From positions 1 through 26,202 of the forward strand of contig CANKLK010000012.1 of NCBI GenBank assembly GCA_947482805.1: DNA of 26,202 nucleotides. The letters are read 5' to 3'. Shown piece by piece: positions 20,797-26,202 of the stretch; the stretch's first letter is position 1; each line of letters opens with the position of its first letter. Made by a program: the position numbers and the translations under genes. This DNA is from Flavobacteriaceae bacterium (GTDB lineage: Bacteria > Bacteroidota > Bacteroidia > Flavobacteriales > Flavobacteriaceae). Below the pieces are notes generated by a model. It was not told where the DNA came from and did not search any database. It worked only from the letters and a program-made list of their open reading frames with translations.

Positions 20797-21507
20797 ATGA
20801 AAAAAATAGCAGTTCTTTTTCTTCTACTTTCTTTATATGCTAATGCACAATTAGGCAAAAGTATGTTTACAAAAGATCCGATAATTAATTTGGAGAATTT
20901 TGACAAACAGCGAGTGTATTGGGGTTACTTTTTGGGTTTTAGTAGTTTTGATTTTAAAACCGATTTTAAAACGAATCCCGCCCCAAATAAATTAATAGAT
21001 GTAAAAGGCCAGTCGGGATTTAACGTTGGTTTGGTTGGAGTGCTTCGGCTTCACGAATATATAGAGTTACGATTTGAACCCGGATTATATTACGCAAGCA
21101 GAACCCTAACCTATTCTGAATTCACAAACGAAAGAGATGGCGTCAGAGATGTGAAAGCTACTTATATCGATTTTCCGTTGCTATTAAAATTCTCGTCTTT
21201 GAGAACAGGAAATGTTAGACCTTATCTTCTTGGTGGATTATCTTCGACCTTAAATCTTTCGAGCAACGCTAAATCAAAAGACGGAAATGAACTGCAAAAG
21301 TTTCGTGTAAAACAATGGACACAGAACTATACTGTAGGCTTTGGGATTGATTTGTATTTTGAATATTTCAAATTCTCGCCTTCCATTCGTGGTGTTTTTG
21401 GATTGAAAGATGAATTAATTCGCGACGCTGATCCAAATAGCCCTTGGACCGGAAATATACAATCGATGAAAACCCGAGCGGTGTTGATCAATTTTACATT
21501 CCACTAA
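20797..21507 (+). CDS. porT: T9SS protein PorT, outer-membrane beta-barrel
   Basis: This 236-residue outer-membrane protein belongs to the type 9 secretion system that exports proteins carrying C-terminal sorting domains, such as the cassette 1 hydrolase. It has a signal peptide (KKIAVLFLLLSLYANAQ), then amphipathic beta strands (YWGYFLGFSSFDFK; FNVGLVGVLRLHEYIELRF; TYIDFPLLLKFSS; RPYLLGGLSSTL; RAVLINFTFH) ending in an aromatic-rich strand. Position directly after ubiE is common in Flavobacteriia. The frame is open from 20740, overlapping ubiE, but the ATG at 20797 is right because the signal peptide begins there. Confidence 0.9.
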   Translation: MKKIAVLFLLLSLYANAQLGKSMFTKDPIINLENFDKQRVYWGYFLGFSSFDFKTDFKTNPAPNKLIDVKGQSGFNVGLVGVLRLHEYIELRFEPGLYYASRTLTYSEFTNERDGVRDVKATYIDFPLLLKFSSLRTGNVRPYLLGGLSSTLNLSSNAKSKDGNELQKFRVKQWTQNYTVGFGIDLYFEYFKFSPSIRGVFGLKDELIRDADPNSPWTGNIQSMKTRAVLINFTFH

Positions 21508-21546
21508 TTGGTAGTTTATAGTTTTTGGTTTATAGTTAAAAAATGT

Positions 21547-22302
21547 TTAACTATTTCTTCTGAATTCGCTGAGGAAAATAGCTGTTGCGGTAGCTACATT
21601 TAAACTTTCTGTTTTTTGGATGTCACCACACAAGGTATTGCCGTCTGCCTCAGGAAATCTTGGAATGGCGATTCTGTTTTTGATATTTTTTTCTAAACTT
21701 GCTGAAATTCCATTGGCTTCATTTCCGAAAATTAGAATAGCTTCTTTTGGCAACAGTTCTTTATAAAGGTTTTTGCCATCCATAAAAGTACCGAAAACAG
21801 GTAGTGAACTTTGAGAAATATAGTCATTCAAATTAACATAATTCACCTTAACTCGTGTAATAGAGCCCATTGTTGCCTGAATTACTTTTGGATTATACAC
21901 ATCAACGGTTTCGGATGAACACAAAAGTTGCGTAACGCCAAACCAATCGCAAAGCCGAATAATTGTCCCCAAATTCCCCGGATCACGTATATCGTCTAAA
22001 GCCACAATCAATCCTTTAGTATCTATTCCAGTTGCTTGTGGAATTTTAAAAATTGCCAAACAATTACTTGCAGAAGACAAGGCTGTAATTCGCTTCATGT
22101 CAGCTTCTTTTATCAGTGTTTTTTGGAAAATTGCCACTTGTTCAAAAATAGCTTCTGTTTCGAATAAATGTTCAAGCACAAAATTTGATGCTAACAATTC
22201 TTGAACTACCTTTACGCCTTCGGCAATAAACAATTGATGCTCTATTCTATATTTTTTATGTTGAAGACTTGTAATTAATTTTATTTGGTTTTTACTAACC
22301 AT
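21547..22302 (-). CDS. TrmH/SpoU-family RNA 2'-O-methyltransferase
   Basis: This 251-residue SPOUT-class methyltransferase probably methylates a ribose in rRNA or tRNA. The N-terminal substrate-binding part begins MVSKNQIKLITSLQHKKYRI and includes EGVKVVQELL. The SPOUT motifs follow: motif 1 ALDDIRDPGNLGTIIRLCDW, motif 2 LIFGNEANGIS and motif 3 ESLNVATATAIFLSEF, the knot that binds SAM. Between IPRFPEADGNTL and motif 3 there are several extra residues compared with the shorter IPMxGxxESLNV form. The start at 22302 is chosen because homologues begin MVSKNQIKLI; upstream codons overlap the divergent tamL gene and read as nonsense. It is convergent with porT and divergent from tamL. Confidence 0.93.
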   Translation of the reverse strand: MVSKNQIKLITSLQHKKYRIEHQLFIAEGVKVVQELLASNFVLEHLFETEAIFEQVAIFQKTLIKEADMKRITALSSASNCLAIFKIPQATGIDTKGLIVALDDIRDPGNLGTIIRLCDWFGVTQLLCSSETVDVYNPKVIQATMGSITRVKVNYVNLNDYISQSSLPVFGTFMDGKNLYKELLPKEAILIFGNEANGISASLEKNIKNRIAIPRFPEADGNTLCGDIQKTESLNVATATAIFLSEFRRNS

Positions 22303-22311
22303 AAAATAATG

Positions 22312-22319
22312 TATTTTTG
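22312..22319 (+). promoter_or_regulatory. Candidate -7 element for tamL
   Basis: TATTTTTG (TAnnTTTG) lies 20 bp before the TTG start of tamL, within the 37-bp divergent gap to the methyltransferase gene. A possible -33 TTG at 22285-22287 would lie inside the methyltransferase coding region and be spaced a little wide (24 nt). Confidence 0.4.
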
Positions 22320-22339
22320 AATTAAATATTTCGCAAGAC

Positions 22340-24877
22340 TTGAAAAATAGTATCACAAAAATATCATTATTTATTCTAATTGGACTAATTATCTTTGGTT
22401 GCAACACCACAAAAAGAGTTCCTGATGGTAAAAGTCTCTTAACCAAAAACAATATTTTTGTCGACGGTAAAAAAAACAATATTGAAGATGTTTTCAATCA
22501 GTTGTACCAAAAACAAAATAGCGCTATTCTTGGATATCGTTTGCGACTAAACATTTTCAATTTGGCCAAGGAAAAAACCGATTCCATATACAGGGCCAAG
22601 TTTGTCAATAATCCAAAAAAATATAACCGAAAAGCTAAATGGCTTTCTAAGAAACAGGTCAAAAGATTAGGAGAATCTTTCTGGTATTCAGGCATTCATA
22701 ATTTCTTAAGAAAAACTGGTGAGGCTCCAGTTATTTTGGATACAGTAAGCACAAAAAAATCGCTTCGACGTTTGAAGTCTTATTACTATTCTCGTGGCTA
22801 TTTTGATGTCACGGCGAAATATAAAATTGACAGCATTAGTCCTAAAAAAGTAAAACTGAGATACGACATTGTCAAAGGAAACCCCTATATAATTGACAGC
22901 ATTAATAGTCTCATCTCGAGCAAGCCTTTAGATTCGATTTATCAGTTAAGAAAAAGAAACTCATTTGTAAGATTTGGAAAACGACTTGAATATTCAAATT
23001 TTGATTCCGAAAAATCTAGAATTACAGAAGATTTTAGAAACAATGGCGCCTTCCGTTTTCAACAAAACTATGTGAATTATGTTATTGACACCATTAACAA
23101 TAAGCATCTTGCGAATGTAGATTTGATTATTGAAAACGAATCTATCCGAGTAGAAGACAGTTTGTATAATGTTCCTTTTGAATTATATAAAATAAGTAAG
23201 GTTAACATTTTTACTGACAATAGTCCAATCATTCAAAATCTTCCTATAAAAGACAGTACTGTTTATAAAGATTTCACTTTATATAGTGTCAACAAATTGA
23301 AATACCGTCCAAAAGCCATAACCGATGGTGTTTTTGTAACCAAAGGGAATTATTTTTCGGATAATAAAACAAGCTTGACTTCAAAATATTTGAGTAATCT
23401 TAAGGTTTTTAACTATCCTTTGATTCAATATATTGAAGATAAAAAACAAAAAAATGGTTTGATTGCAAATATTTATTTGTCACCAAGAAAGAAATACACA
23501 TTTGGTTTTTCTGCCGATTTTATCCATTCCAACATACAGGATTTTGGAATATCCGGAAATACATTTTTGAGCATTCGAAACGTATTTAATGGCGCTGAAA
23601 CCTTTGAAATTGGAGCAAGGGGAAGTATTGGTGCTTCAAAAGATTTTGCTAATCCAAACAACAATTTTTTTAATATTTCGGAAATTGGAACTGATGCCAG
23701 ATTAAATTTTCCTCGATTATTTTTGCCTTTCAAAACTGACAAAATAATTCCTAAAACAATGATTCCTTACACTACAATTAGTGTGGGTTATTCAAAACAA
23801 ACCAATATAGGATTAGATAAACAAAATTTTACAAGTTCGTTGGTTTACAATTGGACGCCAAGAAAAAACACTGCTTTCCGCTTTGATTTGTTAAATATAC
23901 AGTTTGTAAAAAATATAAATCCGAGTAACTATTTTAATGTTTACCGTTCGTCATATAAAGTTTTAAATCAATTAGCAGTTACTTATGGCGCTGATCCAAG
24001 CTATTTCGACACCAATGGCAATTTAATAATTAATGATGGCGTCAATAGTTTCCTAAACGACGTCAATACTGGTTTAATCGTTCCTTCAAACAATGATGCT
24101 AAATCTATTAACAGTATTGTTGAGCAAAAATCAAGATTGACCGAAGATAACTTAATTTTTGCTTCAAGTATTTCCTTTTCAAAAACTTCTCAAAAAGATT
24201 TATCAGACTATAATTTTTATGCAATCAAGGCGAAAATAGAATCAGCCGGGAATTTAATGTCGCTAGTGGCTGGTGCATCTAAACAAACGCAAAACGGTTC
24301 TGAAACCTCTTTTGGTGTAGCTTTTTCACAATATATTAAAACCGAGTTTGAATTTGTCAAACATTGGGATTTAAGACGTAAAAAAGTCCTGGCTGCTAAA
24401 GCATTTTGCGGTGTAGCCATTCCTTACGGAAACTCGAACAGCGTTCCTTTCTCCCGAAGTTATTTTGCCGGAGGAACAAACGACATACGAGCTTGGCAAT
24501 CCTATGGTTTGGGACCAGGAAAAACAGGTTCAATAAATGATTTTAATGAAGCCAACATGAAACTGTTATTTAGCACAGAATTCCGTTTTAATATTTTTTT
24601 AAAGTTAAATGGAGCCCTTTTTGTCGACGCCGGAAATATTTGGAATGTGAGCGATATTGCTACTAATCCTGATGCTATTTTTTCGGGCTTGAAATCTTTA
24701 GAAAACATTGCAGTTGGTTCGGGATTTGGATTAAGATATGACTTTAATTTTTTCGTAATCCGAATAGATTTAGGGTTTAAAACCTTCAATCCTGCCAATC
24801 CTGAAAATGAAAAATGGTTGAAAGAAATGCGTTTTGACAAATCCGTTTTAAATATTGGTATAAATTATCCTTTCTAA
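22340..24877 (+). CDS. tamL: TamL, lipoprotein BamA/TamA-family outer-membrane assembly factor
   Basis: This 845-residue Omp85-family protein is thought to partner TamB in outer-membrane assembly in Bacteroidota. Unlike proteobacterial TamA it is a lipoprotein: the signal peptide ends IFGC (residues 18-21) followed by NTTKRVPDGKSLL. Residues about 25-320 are POTRA-like repeats (KSYYYSRGYFDVTAKYKIDS). The C-terminal half is the 16-strand barrel, with the lid-loop signature RAWQSYGLGPG and a final aromatic residue (NIGINYPF). The start is TTG: no in-frame ATG or GTG precedes the signal peptide, and the TTG places K-N-S-I-T-K as the positive n-region. It is divergent from the methyltransferase gene, a common Flavobacteriia arrangement. 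Confidence 0.93.
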   Translation: MKNSITKISLFILIGLIIFGCNTTKRVPDGKSLLTKNNIFVDGKKNNIEDVFNQLYQKQNSAILGYRLRLNIFNLAKEKTDSIYRAKFVNNPKKYNRKAKWLSKKQVKRLGESFWYSGIHNFLRKTGEAPVILDTVSTKKSLRRLKSYYYSRGYFDVTAKYKIDSISPKKVKLRYDIVKGNPYIIDSINSLISSKPLDSIYQLRKRNSFVRFGKRLEYSNFDSEKSRITEDFRNNGAFRFQQNYVNYVIDTINNKHLANVDLIIENESIRVEDSLYNVPFELYKISKVNIFTDNSPIIQNLPIKDSTVYKDFTLYSVNKLKYRPKAITDGVFVTKGNYFSDNKTSLTSKYLSNLKVFNYPLIQYIEDKKQKNGLIANIYLSPRKKYTFGFSADFIHSNIQDFGISGNTFLSIRNVFNGAETFEIGARGSIGASKDFANPNNNFFNISEIGTDARLNFPRLFLPFKTDKIIPKTMIPYTTISVGYSKQTNIGLDKQNFTSSLVYNWTPRKNTAFRFDLLNIQFVKNINPSNYFNVYRSSYKVLNQLAVTYGADPSYFDTNGNLIINDGVNSFLNDVNTGLIVPSNNDAKSINSIVEQKSRLTEDNLIFASSISFSKTSQKDLSDYNFYAIKAKIESAGNLMSLVAGASKQTQNGSETSFGVAFSQYIKTEFEFVKHWDLRRKKVLAAKAFCGVAIPYGNSNSVPFSRSYFAGGTNDIRAWQSYGLGPGKTGSINDFNEANMKLLFSTEFRFNIFLKLNGALFVDAGNIWNVSDIATNPDAIFSGLKSLENIAVGSGFGLRYDFNFFVIRIDLGFKTFNPANPENEKWLKEMRFDKSVLNIGINYPF

Positions 24878-24890
24878 AATTAGAAATTAT

Positions 24891-24898
24891 TATTTTTG
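24891..24898 (+). promoter_or_regulatory. Candidate -7 element for the aldolase gene
   Basis: TATTTTTG matches TAnnTTTG 52 bp before the aldolase ATG in the 73-bp gap after tamL. No clear -33 element accompanies it. An independent promoter would fit the high expression expected of a glycolytic gene. Confidence 0.4.
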
Positions 24899-24950
24899 TA
24901 GCCCAATCCCAAAACGTCGGTATGGGAATAACTTAAAAACAACACAAACA

Positions 24951-26018
24951 ATGGCTCATAATATTAAACCCGGAGTAGCAACAGGAGATGAAGTTCAAGC
25001 AATTTTTGCTTACGCCAAAGCAAAAGGATTTGCCCTACCTGCGGTAAACGTAATTGGATCAAGCACTATTAATGGTGTTTTAGAGACTGCGGCTAAGCTA
25101 AACGCTCCGGTTATTATACAATTTTCAAATGGCGGCGCACAATTTAATGCCGGAAAAGGACTTTCAAATGTGGGCGAAAAAGCAGCGATTGCAGGTGGAA
25201 TTGCGGGAGCAAAACACATTCATACCTTGGCTGAAGCTTATGGCGCAACCGTGATTCTGCATACTGACCATTGTGCTAAAAAATTATTACCATGGATTGA
25301 TGGTTTGTTAGATGCCTCCGAAAAATATTTTGCCGAAACAGGAAAACCATTGTATTCTTCTCACATGATTGATTTGTCTGAAGAGCCTATTGAAGAAAAC
25401 ATTGAAATTTGTAAAACCTATTTGGCAAGAATGAGCAAAATGGGAATGACTTTAGAAATTGAATTGGGAATTACAGGAGGAGAGGAAGATGGTGTTGATA
25501 ATTCAGACGTTGACAGTTCAAAATTATATACTCAGCCTTCAGAAGTATCCTATGCCTATGAAGAATTGTTGAAAATTTCACCGAGATTTACCATTGCCGC
25601 ATCTTTTGGAAACGTACATGGAGTATACAAACCAGGAAACGTTAAACTGACTCCAAAAATCCTAAAAAACTCTCAGGATTATGTTCAAAATAAATTCAAT
25701 ACAGGTCACAATCCTATCGATTTTGTTTTCCATGGTGGTTCCGGTTCTACAATTGAGGAAATCAGAGAAGCTATTGGTTATGGTGTAATCAAAATGAATA
25801 TTGATACCGATTTACAGTTTGCATTTACCGAAGGAATTAGAGACTATATGGTGAATAACATTGATTATTTAAGAACCCAAATCGGAAGCCCAGACGGAGC
25901 AGATTCTCCAAACAAAAAACACTATGATCCAAGAAAATGGATACGCGAAGGTGAAATGACTTTTAACAAAAGATTAGAACAGGCATTTGCTGATTTGAAT
26001 AACGTTAATACATTATAA
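24951..26018 (+). CDS. fbaA: Class II fructose-bisphosphate aldolase
   Basis: This 355-residue zinc enzyme splits fructose 1,6-bisphosphate into dihydroxyacetone phosphate and glyceraldehyde 3-phosphate in glycolysis, and runs in reverse in gluconeogenesis. Length and motifs match the class IIA type: AVNVIGSSTINGVLETA, the catalytic/zinc motif VILHTDHCAKKLLPW (D106, H107), the divalent-ion loop ITGGEEDGVDNSD, FGNVHGVYKPGNVKL, and the phosphate-binding FVFHGGSGS followed by KMNIDTDLQFAF. The ATG follows an A-rich leader. It is followed by a small hairpin and the accD start. Confidence 0.97.
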   Translation: MAHNIKPGVATGDEVQAIFAYAKAKGFALPAVNVIGSSTINGVLETAAKLNAPVIIQFSNGGAQFNAGKGLSNVGEKAAIAGGIAGAKHIHTLAEAYGATVILHTDHCAKKLLPWIDGLLDASEKYFAETGKPLYSSHMIDLSEEPIEENIEICKTYLARMSKMGMTLEIELGITGGEEDGVDNSDVDSSKLYTQPSEVSYAYEELLKISPRFTIAASFGNVHGVYKPGNVKLTPKILKNSQDYVQNKFNTGHNPIDFVFHGGSGSTIEEIREAIGYGVIKMNIDTDLQFAFTEGIRDYMVNNIDYLRTQIGSPDGADSPNKKHYDPRKWIREGEMTFNKRLEQAFADLNNVNTL

Positions 26019-26020
26019 AT

Positions 26021-26080
26021 TTAGGATTTGGGATTTGGGATTAAGGATTTTAAAAATCCTAATTCCTAATTCCTGATTCT
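26021..26080. terminator. Hairpin-rich spacer after the aldolase gene
   Basis: AGGATTTT-A-AAAATCCT (26044-26060) is a perfect hairpin. Around it GGATTTGGGATT (26024-26035) and AATTCCTAATTCC (26061-26073) are loosely complementary, extending the stem. It may terminate aldolase transcription in both directions, although the pairs are mostly A-T and no long T-run follows. Confidence 0.4.
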
Positions 26081-26094
26081 CCAAATTCAAAATT

Positions 26095-26202
26095 ATGGCT
26101 TGGTTTAAAAGGACAGAAAAAGGGATTACTACCGCAACCGAAGACAAAAAAGACGTTCCAAAAGGGCTTTGGTATAAATCGCCAACAGGTAAAATTATTG
26201 AC
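26095..26202 (+). CDS. accD: Acetyl-CoA carboxylase carboxyltransferase subunit beta, N-terminal part (runs off window)
   Basis: The first 36 codons of a gene that continues past the window read [20 protein letters not shown] and go on [16 protein letters not shown]. This matches the known N-terminus of flavobacterial AccD, the beta subunit of the carboxyltransferase that makes malonyl-CoA for fatty-acid synthesis. In these proteins the zinc-ribbon cysteines of the usual AccD start are absent and the segment [14 protein letters not shown] replaces them. The call rests on memory of the family over a short fragment. Confidence 0.82.
   Translation, partial: MAWFKRTEKGITTATEDKKDVPKGLWYKSPTGKIID

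Noticed and set aside
22303..22497. Longer N-terminus for the TrmH-family methyltransferase
   Set aside because: The extension lies antisense to tamL and reads as hydrophobic nonsense; the family start is MVSKNQIKLI at 22302.

Overview
The window is AT-rich. Its housekeeping genes, a Bacteroidota T9SS component (PorT), a type 9 secretion sorting domain, the lipoprotein BamA homologue TamL and several TAnnTTTG-type -7 boxes all point to Flavobacteriia, most likely Flavobacterium or a close relative. No rRNA, tRNA, CRISPR array or insertion sequence was seen.

Layout. (1) 1-1698 is the 3' part of purL. (2) 1699-1939 holds a structured repeat-like element. (3) 1940-19073 is an integron-like island. 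It has a Xer-type tyrosine recombinase (1940-2983), a palindrome-rich attI-like region with a candidate outward promoter (2969-3099), and ten gene cassettes. All cassettes lie on the + strand and each ends in an imperfect-hairpin attC-like site of 82-137 bp. (4) 19170-26202 is ordinary flavobacterial chromosome: 2TM protein, folA, ubiE/menG, porT, a TrmH-family methyltransferase (minus strand), tamL, class II fructose-bisphosphate aldolase and the start of accD.

Cassette contents in order: T9SS-exported esterase; small DUF4177-like protein; small unknown plus endonuclease/exonuclease/phosphatase (EEP) protein; exported unknown; multi-pass membrane protein plus PrsW-type intramembrane protease; lipoprotein; large exported protein with a C-terminal Cys-rich zinc-binding-like tail; a 4.1-kb cassette with a zinc-ribbon/HEPN-like/NACHT/helical-repeat protein plus a nucleotidyltransferase; a class III Fic protein; exported unknown. 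Exported or membrane products dominate, and cassettes 8 and 9 look like conflict (defence or toxin) modules.

The most interesting signal is how the sites are built. The outer bases of each site differ between neighbouring cassettes. The 5' end of a cassette (the TT... after the conserved G) is complementary to the 3' end of the same cassette one to four kilobases away, rather than to its neighbour. This is expected if cassettes move as circles with the crossover between G and TT, as in integrons. The recombinase, however, shows no IntI-specific insertion, carries an extra N-terminal domain, and points the same way as the array. The island therefore looks like a Bacteroidota integron analogue run by a Xer-like enzyme. 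I cannot exclude that it has been described elsewhere.
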